From Trichomonas vaginalis G3 (lineage: Eukaryota; Parabasalia; Trichomonadida; Trichomonadidae), in the NCBI RefSeq assembly GCF_026262505.1, contig NC_067203.1:25959411-26023410 (forward strand): a stretch of DNA of 64,000 bases, in the 5' to 3' direction. This document shows positions 20,083 to 29,728 of the stretch, piece by piece. Below the pieces are notes generated by a model, which saw only the letters and a list, made by a program, of their open reading frames with translations, was not told the DNA's origin and did not search any database. The position numbers were made by a program, and so were the translations under genes. The first letter of the stretch is position 1, and each line of letters begins with the position of its first letter.

Positions 20083-20785
20083 TTTACCATGTGCTACCAG
20101 GTAATTTAATTTCTTTTAAAAATAGTGACAACATGACATTTTGACAACAACATAGGAGGAAAGCAATAATGATTTATTTTTGAAGAACTGAAGGTGCTAC
20201 CATGTTGTCATGATGACGACATGAAATTGTGTCAACATCACGAGAGGAAAGCAATAATGATTTATTTTTGAAGAACTGAAGGTGCTACCATGTTACCGGG
20301 TGCTACCAGGTAATTTAATTTCTTTTAAAAATAGTGACAACATGACATTTTGACAACAACATAGGAGGAAAGCAATAATGATTTATTTTTGAAGAACTGA
20401 AGGTGCTACCATGTTGTCATGATGACGACATGAAATTGTGTCAACATCACGAGAGGAAAGCAATAATGATTTATTTTTGAAGAACTGAAGGTGCTACCAT
20501 GTTACCGGGTGCTACCAGGTAATTTAATTTCTTTTAAAAATAGTGACAACATGACATTTTGACAACAACATAGGAGGAAAGCAATAATGATTTATTTTTG
20601 AAGAACTGAAGGTGCTACCATGTTGTCATGATGACGACATGAAATTGTGTCAACATCACGAGAGGAAAGCAATAATGATTTATTTTTGAAGAACTGAAGG
20701 TGCTACCATGTTACCGGGTGCTACCAGGTAATTTAATTTCTTTTAAAAATAGTGACAACATGACATTTTGACAACAACATAGGAA
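20083..20785 (+). repeat. 209-bp minisatellite, left of primase-helicase gene (copy 1)
   Basis: About 3.3 tandem units. The landmark TGCTACCAGGTAATTTAATT recurs at 20092, 20301, 20510 and 20719, exactly 209 bp apart. Each unit contains two copies of a roughly 50-bp subunit (AGGAAAGCAATAATGATTT, then GAACTGAAGGTGCTACCATG) and clusters of TGACA/TGTCA words (GACAACATGACATTTTGACA, TGTCATGATGACGACA). The same unit occurs in inverse orientation on the other side of the gene. Confidence 0.9.
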
Positions 20786-20816
20786 ATATGATGTAGCCCA
20801 AAAATAAAGTTAGTTT

Positions 20817-20852
20817 TAAAATTATTTTTATTTTTTTATTCCTATATAAATG
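20817..20852 (+). promoter_or_regulatory. Polinton leader/core promoter type (example)
   Basis: A T-rich block with TTATTTTT words, then TATATAAATG at the start codon. The same layout (TTATT... then ACATAA, ATATAA, AATAA or TTATAA directly before ATG) precedes most Polinton genes in both copies (11436, 12871, 16384, 24663, 29641, 50553). It differs from the host TCA-Y-W initiator. Confidence 0.55.
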
Positions 20853-23183
20853 ACGGCAACAAACAACAACAGCAACTATATCGTTTCTGATGAAAAAGTT
20901 GATTCATTAGTTGAGGAATTAGTTGAGGAATTAGCTGAGGAATTAGTTATGGCAGAAACTAAAACCCTCAACGAAAGAATTGGTGAAAACAAGATTGATT
21001 TACATAACTACCTCAAACATGATGGAGGAAGAGGAAGGAAAACTGGTATGGCTTTATTAGTAAATAAAATTTCGAATTTAACGATTATAGATGTTGATAT
21101 CAATAAATCGTACAATGATGAACTTAAAGAAACAGTTAGAAAAGACATTCTATCAAAACTTTCGGATAAAGATGTTATCGTTAAAACCGCTTCAGGAGGT
21201 CTTCACATTTATTGCAACACTAATTTCTTCTATGCAGTTTCGAACAGAATGATTAAATGTTATTCCTGCAATGATTATGATATCGATATCATGACTTCTA
21301 TGGATGATTCAAAGCGTTCTTTAGTGGTTATGGCTGAATCAAGAGTTCGCAAGAATGCAACAGAACCAATCAATACATACTCATTCATTCGTGGAAGTTA
21401 TGATTCAACATTAACCAGAACAGTAAACGATATATTAAATGATTTGAATATTAAGGTAAGAGTTGAACAGAAGAACGAAGAAATAAAGACTATCATGAAT
21501 GAAAACAAAGATGTAAACATTGACGATAAACTTGCCCAGAGCATAGTTGATGGCATCTGTGATTTTGAAGTACATAATGACGGTGGAAACATGAATTTAG
21601 AAAAAGAAGTTACATTATTCACACTGTTTCAAGCTATTAATTCGTTACCTAATCATTTAATTAATGAAGCATACGATAACGTTTATAACTTTTGCAGTTT
21701 AACAGAAAATGCAAAAAGTAATTTTGAAAAAGCACGTAGTAGATATGCACATTTAATGACTTCTCCATTTGTTTTAGTGAAGATTCTAAAACTATATCAA
21801 AAGGAATATTATGATGAATACGTTTTACCTTTATTACGTAAGCCAAAAATAACATTTGATATAAAACTTGATGACTCGTTTTTGATAACAGATATTAGAC
21901 GCAAGGCTGAAAATCATCAGTATAAAAACAGTTCTGAAGTAATTGAGGATTTATCACGTGTAATCCGTTTTGTAGATTGTGGAAACAAATATTTCATTCA
22001 AAAGGAATATAATATCCACAACAAAATGAATCAAATATCATTCGTTCTTCAATCAAACATGAAAGAGTCACTCAAAATGATTAAATTATTTAAAGAAGAA
22101 GGTAAAACAATAACAGCATGGGATGTACTACTAAATCAATTGTCTTCATTAACAGTTAAGGGTGTTTGCTTTAAATCTGATTCCCCCGATGTTTTCTCAA
22201 CGTTTCAGGGTTATAAATACAACATTCTTGAAAAGCCTGATTACTCAAAAATTGAGATGTTTATGAATTTCATTAAAGAAGCCATTTGTGATAATAACGA
22301 TGAAGTGTATAAATACCTTCTCGGCTGGATTGCATCAATGATTCAACATCCTGGAATCAAGAATGAAACAGCAATTATTTTGAAAGGACTTCAGGGAACA
22401 GGTAAAAACAGATTTACAGACATTATTTCTGAACTTCTCGCTGGTTATTCATGTAAAAACATTACTGAAATAGGTGAGCTAACGGGTAATTTCAACTCAG
22501 TAGTTGAAAATAAAATGTTTCTTGTACTTAATGAACTCAAGAATGTTGGTGAAGACAGACTCGCAAACTTCAACGCTTTGAAATCAATTATAACGGATAA
22601 TGAGATTAGAATTAATGAAAAGAATCAACCCAGAAGAACTGCTCAGAACGTTGCAAACTTCATTTTTGTAACTAATAACGTTTACCCTGTCAAAATTGAA
22701 GTTGGAGACAGAAGATACGTGGTTTTAAGAGTTAATGGTAAATTTAAGGGTCAATTTGATTACTTCAAGAATTTAATGGATTCATGCACAAAGGAATTTT
22801 ATGATAATTTACTGACATATTTTATCAATTACGACCTTTCATTATTTAATGTACGAATCATACCGATGACTGAAGCCAAACAAGATTTAATCGAATTATC
22901 ATCAAATCCTTTAGATGTATGGATAAATACACATTATGATGAATTGTGTGCAGGTATGACGTGTGAAAATGCTTTATTCTGCAAACCATCAGACATGAAA
23001 GACAAGAATTTTCAAATGAGTATTAAGGATAAATGTGATAGGAAACATAGAAGAATAGATGGTAAACAAACATGGTGTTATGTTTTGAAAGAAGAAATGA
23101 AAGGATTATATAAACAGGTTGAACCAAACGATGATGAGGATTCATTTACTGACGATGAAATACCTGTAAATGAAGCTTTATAA
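20850..23183 (+). CDS. Primase-helicase (AEP-like primase plus SF3/D5-type helicase), copy 1
   Basis: A 777-residue protein. The N-terminal part shows the primase-polymerase pattern IIDVDIN (about 78-84) and ASGGLHIYC (about 111-119). The C-terminal part is a superfamily 3 helicase: Walker A GLQGTGKN (about 512-519), Walker B MFLVLNELK (about 555) and sensor FIFVTNN (about 603), with a winged C-terminus. It should prime and unwind the element's DNA alongside polymerase B. It is unbroken and about 98 percent identical to copy 2. A short tandem EELVEELAEELV near the N-terminus differs in length between copies. The gene is bracketed by inverted minisatellite arrays. Confidence 0.85.
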   Translation: MTATNNNSNYIVSDEKVDSLVEELVEELAEELVMAETKTLNERIGENKIDLHNYLKHDGGRGRKTGMALLVNKISNLTIIDVDINKSYNDELKETVRKDILSKLSDKDVIVKTASGGLHIYCNTNFFYAVSNRMIKCYSCNDYDIDIMTSMDDSKRSLVVMAESRVRKNATEPINTYSFIRGSYDSTLTRTVNDILNDLNIKVRVEQKNEEIKTIMNENKDVNIDDKLAQSIVDGICDFEVHNDGGNMNLEKEVTLFTLFQAINSLPNHLINEAYDNVYNFCSLTENAKSNFEKARSRYAHLMTSPFVLVKILKLYQKEYYDEYVLPLLRKPKITFDIKLDDSFLITDIRRKAENHQYKNSSEVIEDLSRVIRFVDCGNKYFIQKEYNIHNKMNQISFVLQSNMKESLKMIKLFKEEGKTITAWDVLLNQLSSLTVKGVCFKSDSPDVFSTFQGYKYNILEKPDYSKIEMFMNFIKEAICDNNDEVYKYLLGWIASMIQHPGIKNETAIILKGLQGTGKNRFTDIISELLAGYSCKNITEIGELTGNFNSVVENKMFLVLNELKNVGEDRLANFNALKSIITDNEIRINEKNQPRRTAQNVANFIFVTNNVYPVKIEVGDRRYVVLRVNGKFKGQFDYFKNLMDSCTKEFYDNLLTYFINYDLSLFNVRIIPMTEAKQDLIELSSNPLDVWINTHYDELCAGMTCENALFCKPSDMKDKNFQMSIKDKCDRKHRRIDGKQTWCYVLKEEMKGLYKQVEPNDDEDSFTDDEIPVNEAL

Positions 23184-23204
23184 AGTATGATTTGAATTTA
23201 TTTT

Positions 23205-23785
23205 TACATTCCTCCTATGTTGTTGTCAAAATGTCATGTTGTCACTATTTTTAAAAGAAATTAAATTACCTGGTAGCACCCGGTAACATGGTAGCACCTT
23301 CAGTTCTTCAAAAATAAATCATTATTGCTTTCCTCTCGTGATGTTGACACAATTTCATGTCGTCATCATGACAACATGGTAGCACCTTCAGTTCTTCAAA
23401 AATAAATCATTATTGCTTTCCTCCTATGTTGTTGTCAAAATGTCATGTTGTCACTATTTTTAAAAGAAATTAAATTACCTGGTAGCACCCGGTAACATGG
23501 TAGCACCTTCAGTTCTTCAAAAATAAATCATTATTGCTTTCCTCTCGTGATGTTGACACAATTTCATGTCGTCATCATGACAACATGGTAGCACCTTCAG
23601 TTCTTCAAAAATAAATCATTATTGCTTTCCTCCTATGTTGTTGACACAATTTCATGTCGTCATCATGACAACATGGTAGCACCTTCAGTTCTTCAAAAAT
23701 AAATCATTATTGCTTTCCTCCTATGTTGTCGTCAACATGGTAACATGGTAGCACCTTCAGTTCTTCAAAAATAATGAATTTCATT
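23205..23785 (-). repeat. 209-bp minisatellite, right of primase-helicase gene, inverted
   Basis: The same unit as at 20083-20785, in the opposite orientation. CCTCCTATGTTGTTG recurs at 23211, 23420 and 23629, exactly 209 bp apart, followed by shorter variant units up to the start of the KilA-N gene. Together the two arrays form a large inverted repeat with the helicase gene in the loop. Confidence 0.9.
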
Positions 23786-23851
23786 AGTTAGAAAACCATT
23801 GACGCTAATTTTATTTTTATATCTTTTTTTATTTTGTATGTAAAGACAGTA

Positions 23852-24463
23852 ATGACAAACATTGAGTTTGAAACAGTTAGAAAGATAGACGATGACACCA
23901 AAGTGGTTAGAATAGGTGATTTAAACGTAAGATACTCAAAGAAATACAACAAATATTCTTTGTCAGACATTATATCTCCATCTGAAAAGAAAACAAACGA
24001 CTGGGTTAGAAATGCTTCAACTCAGAAAATTTTGACAAGAAATCCTGAGCTTATGATATCAGTAGCATTTCATGGAACAAGAGCATATCTTATAGACAAA
24101 AGTCTTATACCAATAGTTTTGTTATGGTTAGACCCAGTTGTTGGATATAACTTCATAACATATGGTTCATTCGATATGGAACGTTGCAGTGAAGGCTTAC
24201 TTTACATCGTTCAGAAACCGAAGGACTTCAACACAAAAAGATATAAGATAGGAAGGACATATAATATAACTCAAAGATATGACAGTACAGTCAATAGAGT
24301 CAAGGTTGTGTTTGTTAATGATATGAGAGCTGCTGAAACAGAACTGCTTGAAGTTTTTGAGAAAATGTATGGTGCTCCCACGAAAGGTAACGAAACGTTT
24401 GAAGTAGATGAGATAGATAAAGCTATAAAATTATTTGACGAAGTTGCTGAAAAATACATGTAA
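23852..24463 (+). CDS. KilA-N plus T5orf172/GIY-YIG-type protein
   Basis: About 203 residues from MTNIEFETVRK. An in-frame ATG six codons upstream (23834) belongs to the T-rich leader. Residues 10-90 fit a KilA-N DNA-binding domain (IGDLNVRYSKKYNKYSLSDI, NDWVRNASTQKIL). Residues 115-200 fit the T5orf172/GIY-YIG family: LLYIVQKP, RYKIGRTYNITQRY, AAETELLEVFEKMYG, GNETFEV. The combination is common in large DNA viruses and phages as a DNA-binding nuclease. Copy 2 has no counterpart, so the gene is an optional cargo beside the repeat array. Role inferred. Confidence 0.7.
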   Translation: MTNIEFETVRKIDDDTKVVRIGDLNVRYSKKYNKYSLSDIISPSEKKTNDWVRNASTQKILTRNPELMISVAFHGTRAYLIDKSLIPIVLLWLDPVVGYNFITYGSFDMERCSEGLLYIVQKPKDFNTKRYKIGRTYNITQRYDSTVNRVKVVFVNDMRAAETELLEVFEKMYGAPTKGNETFEVDEIDKAIKLFDEVAEKYM

Positions 24464-24662
24464 AGCGTTTATTTTTGGTCTTTTGTGAAAGTCAGAAAAT
24501 AAAGTTAGTTTTAAAATTATTTTGTATGAAATGACAGATATGTCAACATCAGAGAAGAATAGACGGTAAACAAACATGGTGTTATGATTTGAATTAATTA
24601 TTGAATAACCTGAAAACCATTAACGATAAAATAACTGATAACAAAATTTTATTTTTATATAA
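24464..24662. other. Patchwork of duplicated element fragments
   Basis: This short region repeats pieces found elsewhere in copy 1: the leader AAAGTTAGTTTTAAAATTATT, also before the helicase gene, and about 40 bp matching the 3' part of the helicase gene (AGAATAGACGGTAAACAAAC). It looks like debris from recombination around the repeat arrays. Confidence 0.5.
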
Positions 24663-24827
24663 ATGAATACCCCGCAAGCTCAAAATTTACCACGAATCAT
24701 AACAAGGGAGGAAACGATAAAAATGCCGCGAGAACTTGCTAAAAATAACAAACCACTAAAACTGAGAAAATGTGGTTATGCAGTAATGATGGAAAGAGAG
24801 ATGTTGTCAAAGAAAAATAAAAATTAA
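24663..24827 (+). CDS. 54-residue conserved Polinton protein, copy 1
   Basis: A small gene beginning MNTPQAQNLPRIITREE and ending REMLSKKNKN. It is basic (many Lys/Arg) with KLRKCGYAVMMERE in the second half. It is preserved as an open frame of the same length in copy 2 (52376-52540, minus strand) with mostly conservative changes, and its ATG follows the TTTTATATAAATG leader, so it is a real gene. It overlaps the convergent 87-residue gene by 4 bp in both copies. Function unknown. Confidence 0.6.
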   Translation: MNTPQAQNLPRIITREETIKMPRELAKNNKPLKLRKCGYAVMMEREMLSKKNKN

Positions 24828-25087
24828 TTTTGGATTGAGTTTAAAAATTCATCTTTATTAAATTCATCTCTTCCAATCAATTTATTTATTCTATTAAATT
24901 CTTTTATTTTTGCTTCACTCAGTTTGAGGATTGAACGATAAGTTTCTAATTTTTCGATTATTTCTTGATCGTTTTCAACCCCACCACATTGCGGCTTCTT
25001 TTTGTAATAGCATATTTTTGATTTAATTCTGTTTAGTTTCTTTTTATATTCATCGTCTGGACTCTTGGCTGCTTCGTTGTCACCCAT
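24824..25087 (-). CDS. Small charged Polinton protein, 87 residues, copy 1
   Basis: A lysine-rich helical protein (YKKKLNRIKSKICYYKKK, then EKLETYRSILKLSEAKIKEF), probably a short coiled coil. It follows the integrase gene by 19 bp. The segment around 24980-25000 (CCACATTGCGG) is a decayed stem-loop where copy 2 has CGC-AAT-GCG. Function unknown. Confidence 0.55.
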   Translation of the reverse strand: MGDNEAAKSPDDEYKKKLNRIKSKICYYKKKPQCGGVENDQEIIEKLETYRSILKLSEAKIKEFNRINKLIGRDEFNKDEFLNSIQN

Positions 25088-25106
25088 TTCTTACGAAATA
25101 AAAAAA

Positions 25107-26070
25107 TTAAATATTATTTAAATATAATGGAGTAATAAAATAAATCGGAATTTCTATTAATTTATTGTCAACTTCAACTAATGCATTGCCGTTAATATAT
25201 CTAACAAATTCAGCTATTGTGTCAAATCTTCGTCTTCTTTTTGTCATTGATTTATCAGTTTTTCCATAATCGAGATGAATCAAAACTTTATCCCCTTGTT
25301 TAAAATTCATTAGCCCCGAATTAATTTGTTCACGTTTAACATCATTCAACCTTTCCATTTGCTTTCTAATATATTCCCATTCTTTTGAAATATCATTTTT
25401 CATTTCCACTGGTTTCATGTTTATAGTTCTATGCCATGTATTATTGTAATAATATACTAACTGTTGTATGATGGAGTCATGATTTCCATCCCAGTATATC
25501 TGACCGTTAACCCCTAACGCATCTCTAAGAGTTCTCATTACCGCATCAACTATTTTATTATGAAACGTATATGGAGAGGATGAAAAGTAAAAATTAATTT
25601 GTGGGAAATAATGAGCCATAGCTGCCTGAAATCCTTTATCACTATCACCCCTGATATTATCCACTCTTTCATGATCTAGTAAGTATTGAATAGCTCTTCT
25701 TGTTTCCTGTTCTATTTTCCCTTTCACCGGAATGCAATATAAATATCTTGTGTTAATGTTAATGGCAAATAAATAAGTAACGTTTCCTTTTGAATATTCC
25801 AGATGATCGATTTCGTATGAATATGGATATGGAGCAAATGAAGGGCGACTAAATTTTTCCTTTAACGGTTGAATTTTCGGGTCAATTGGTTTATTTAATA
25901 TCTTGAAACCCTTTTTAAAATCTATCATAATATGAATAATAATAATCCATATCATCATCCGTTATATTTTCATCATATTTTTGGAGATATGCTTTTAAAT
26001 CATAATAACTAAGAAAATTTTGATCACGTACTAAATCATCAATTAAATTTTCTAAATCTACGTTATCCAT
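25107..26070 (-). pseudogene. Retroviral-type integrase, copy 1
   Basis: The region encodes the DDE integrase that defines Polintons. The core is visible: YEIDHLEYSKGNVTYLFAI carries the first catalytic Asp, and IRGDSDKGFQAA the second, in the usual D-x-x-x-F context. A basic C-terminal part (KRRRRFDTIAEFVRYINGN, then IPIYFITPLYL) fits the SH3/chromo-like tail. It would join the element ends to target DNA and create the 6-bp duplication. It is broken in this copy; copy 2 retains more of the region. Confidence 0.8.
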
Positions 26071-26098
26071 TTATATAAAAATAAAATAAATGTTTTAA

Positions 26099-26127
26099 GG
26101 GTGCCCACCCCTTTGATCAAGAATCAA
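26099..26127. repeat. Double-hairpin cassette between polymerase and integrase genes, copy 1
   Basis: Two adjacent perfect stem-loops: GGGTG-CC-CACCC (26099-26110) and TTGAT-CAAGA-ATCAA (26113-26127), separated by 2 nt. The counterpart in copy 2 lies at 50496-50523. Confidence 0.5.
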
Positions 26128-26171
26128 AACCATCATTCAACGGTTCCTTTTGTCTCTTCTGTGGCATTTCA

Positions 26172-29100
26172 TTAAATAAACGGCATACAACATCCATTTT
26201 CACAACATACAGCCTTAGTGTGTGCTCCTGTTAATGCAGTCTTACCGATTGTTAAGCGAGTCATTGACCCGTTTTTAAGTTGTAAATTAATATTCTGACC
26301 ATCAAATATCACTTTATCATTTATTATATCCAAATAATTTTTAGGTGTTAATTGTTTATTTTGTCGTAAACTAACTCCTTTCATTTTTTGTGCAATCTTT
26401 TTAAAATCACTTCCATCAATTGAACCGTTGAATGATGTATAACACTTGGGGCATAAAGCAACCATGTTATCACCTTGTTTCTCAATTGCTAAACCCAATA
26501 ACTTCTTCTCATGTGCTTTTTCTTCAGCTTTATTCTTTAATTTAGGTTTAAATTTCTCATCAAAACAAAAGAAATCAAAAGGTGCGAATTTGTAAATGTT
26601 TTTATCATAAAATTGTTTATCGGTAACAATTGCTTGAAATGCTTGAGTGTTAGGAAGATTTGGGTCGCCAGCGATTGCCCAATAAGATGAATCAGTATCA
26701 CCTTCAATGAAATGAAAACGATTAACATTCATGCATTTATACATAAAATCATAAATGAAAACCAAATACCAGTATTTAGCATTATCTAAAGTGAAGAATG
26801 TCTCTTGTAAACATGTTTCACATCTATAAAATCTATCTTTGAGCATCATTTGATATGTATCTTCACCTATTTCTCTTATGTTTTTAAACTTATTTGCCAT
26901 ACATGCAACGCGTGCCTTCTGTGCATTCATTATTTTAGTCTTTGTGTAATTTTGTGTATTCATTGCATCGTAACCATATGATCCATTAAGTGAAATCTTG
27001 CAAAATAAACTTTTTCCTTTATTTCCTTCTAATTCAGCCTTTTGTCTTTCATTCATAAATTCGTTCGCAAATTCATTAAAGCAAGTGTTTTTAGTAAATG
27101 TTAAAATTGATTGAATGTCATCAATGATAAAATGAAATCTGTCGATTAGATACCAAAGATAATAAGAAGAAAATGGTTGATATTGGTTGTGTGTTGATGC
27201 TAACTGAGTTAATTTTCTCTGTTTCTGGTCAACAGGTAGATTGTTTGATTTCATGTAATTATACATAAAACTGCCAATTGTTTTTTCATCTGTGATAATA
27301 TCTAAGTTTCTTATTATCGGTAAAAAGTTTATGTAATCATTAATGTATTTTTCATCAATGTGACCCTTTACTTCAGCCACAAATAAATTATTTTTCTTCT
27401 TAATAATTCCCAGTGCTTTTGCTTTCTTTGTTGCTGTATCACAAATGATAACACCATTCAATCTTCCCGGCATATACATTTTATGGTCAGTATATTGAAT
27501 GAAATCATGAGGATTAGATGAAAATGATGAAGGATATAATGAATTAAAGTCAACACCAACGAAATGAGTCATGATGTTGGTGGTGTCCTCATTTGATACA
27601 GTTTTAGTTTCTGGATTATATGAAAGTTTATTAATGTGCGTGATTCCTTTAAGATTTACTCTATGTTGAACATTTGATCAACCACCAGTAATTCCATTAC
27701 GGAGAATGTGATAAGCTTCAACTGAATCTAAAGTCATTGGTAAATTATTTTTTAATGCATAATTTCTTAAATTGATTCTTAAACGTTGAACATCTTCATC
27801 TTTATTTGATTTTACGACATTGCAATAACAACACATTAACTGACAATTTTCTTTAGTATGTGGTTTTTCATTATCGATTCTATCCAATGTTGGTTTATTT
27901 GCATATGTAAACGCTTTACCACACATTTTGCATTTAGATGAAAGGATTAAATCGTGATAGTATTGAAAATCATCCGTTGAAACATTATTTTTAGTATCCC
28001 TTTCTGCTTTTTCATCTTGTTTCTTATATGATTCAATTTTATATTTCCAATACTTTTTCGTTAATTCAAAACTTGATTCCACATTTTCTTCTTCTGGATA
28101 TGTTTCATTAGGATTAAAGTCTTTATATGCTAAAGCGTAACGAATCATTGAAGCATTCGATGATAAAGAAAGATTATGAAGCATGTCAATTTTATAAACA
28201 AATGTTTCTTCAATAATTTTATCAATTGGGTCAATCATAATTTCAACGTCTTTATTGCAATAATGAATAAAATATTCTAATCTATTCTTAAAGTTTTTAG
28301 CATCATTGAGATATATTTGATAATCACTATCTGATATAGTTTCTTGGGTTAATGCTGAATAAAATGAATCTTGAGTGAATGGTTCCTTTTTATATAATTC
28401 ATCTTCGTAATTCTCCCATGTGATGAATTGATAAGGGAAAAAGGATTTAACACGTGTTTTATTGTTTCCGAAATCTTGAGTGAATTGGTCTAATGTCCCA
28501 CCCGCTATATAATTTCTGATGTCAATAAATCTTAATTCATATGGAACGTTTGTTTTCTTTACAATGATTTGCTTAAATTGTGAAGATGAACCCAGTATTG
28601 ATTTTATTTTCCATTTTGCAGTGTTTAAATCATGAAGAATTAAATTTAAATCAAACTTTCCCGAATTAAAACCTATGATATTCACTTTATTGAATTCCTC
28701 ATCTAGAATTTCTTTAAATGCTTCCTTCTGTTTTTCATTTAATGTATTCATTAATTCTTCATATTGTTCAATATTTGATTTAGCAACTAATGAACAGGTT
28801 GAAAATAAAAATTCAATCCAATCAGAAATAAAAGAATCACTTGATGTTAAGCAAAAATTCCTCGTATATGTTTTATCACGGTCTACGACCTCGCCGCTTT
28901 GCGGCTTTAATTTAACCGTTGATGATACCATGAATGGTTTTAAGTAAGCGTTCAAAGTTGCACATTCAGAAAGTTGAAGTTCTTCTTTAGTCTCTAATGT
29001 TTCGAAGTCAAAGTAATATAATATCTTGTTGGTTTATAATATTCCTGCAAATTATGTGCTAATAGCCATTGATATATCTTCTGTTTCGTGATATGTGGTG

Positions 29101-29641
29101 CATATGGTTGTTGTGTGTTTTGCAATTGAACGTCTTGAATTAATCTTCCATTATTTTCTTTACATTTCTCACAATGTTTTAAAAATCTTCTTTGGTTTTT
29201 CCTTTCTGGATCATCACGGATAGAATATACTTCTTCTTTGCAAAAGGGGCAAACTTTATATCCTGTGAGTGCTTCAACGTCTGTAATTCTGTCAGCGTGA
29301 AGTTTTCCACATGGACTCTGTGTTAATAAAATATTTACTGTTTCAAATTCTGGATCTATCATTATTGATTCCACTAATGGAAAGTCTACCTTATTTATGT
29401 CCACGTCTTCTGGTTGAGGGTCACAATAATAAAAATCAATATTAACGTTTAACATTCTTGCTAACCTCTCACTTTCTGATGAAATGTCAAATCCTTCATA
29501 TGCATCTATGGCTTCATTTAAATAACTTCTACGAGTTTTAGGATTAACACCATCAGGAATGTTATAGAAGCGTTTAAATAACCTTCTACCTTCGGCTCTT
29601 ATTTGATTATCATTCATTTTAGCTGTTCCATTTTTGTTCAT
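26172..29641 (-). pseudogene. Protein-primed family B DNA polymerase with HNH-like insert, copy 1
   Basis: About 1,150 residues of coding content, normal for Polinton polymerase B. A zinc-ribbon-like N-terminal part (CPFCKEEVY, HCEKCKEN) is followed by 3'-5' exonuclease motifs (YYFDFETL; IIGFNSGKFDLNLI). Next comes an insert with HNH character (CKMCGKAF, LDRIDNEKPHTKENC, MCCYC). The palm motifs are A DFNSLYPS, B KISLNGSYG and C EGDTDSS. It would copy the element from a terminal protein. It is broken in this copy. Confidence 0.85.
28880..28905. repeat. Double-hairpin cassette inside the polymerase gene
   Basis: Two stem-loops: GGTC-TAC-GACC (28880-28890) and GCCGC-TTT-GCGGC (28893-28905), separated by TC. 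It is clearly more GC-rich than the surrounding coding DNA. Confidence 0.6.
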
Positions 29642-29701
29642 TTATGTAAGAATAAAATATCATTAAATAAATAAAAATAAACTTTATTTTTTAAAGTCCG
29701 A

Positions 29702-29728
29702 GACTCAGAGAGTCCAGGGCTAAAGCCC
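29702..29728. repeat. Double-hairpin cassette between EF-hand-like and polymerase genes
   Basis: GACTC-AGA-GAGTC (29702-29714), spacer CA, then GGGC-TAAA-GCCC (29717-29728). It lies at the 3' end of the acidic gene, so an mRNA-end role is also possible. The copy 2 counterpart (47945-47971) keeps one stem perfect and one degenerate. Confidence 0.6.

Noticed and set aside
20083-20785. Minisatellite considered as a CRISPR-like array
   Set aside because: Units are contiguous 209-bp tandem copies without short repeats separated by unique spacers, and the setting is eukaryotic.
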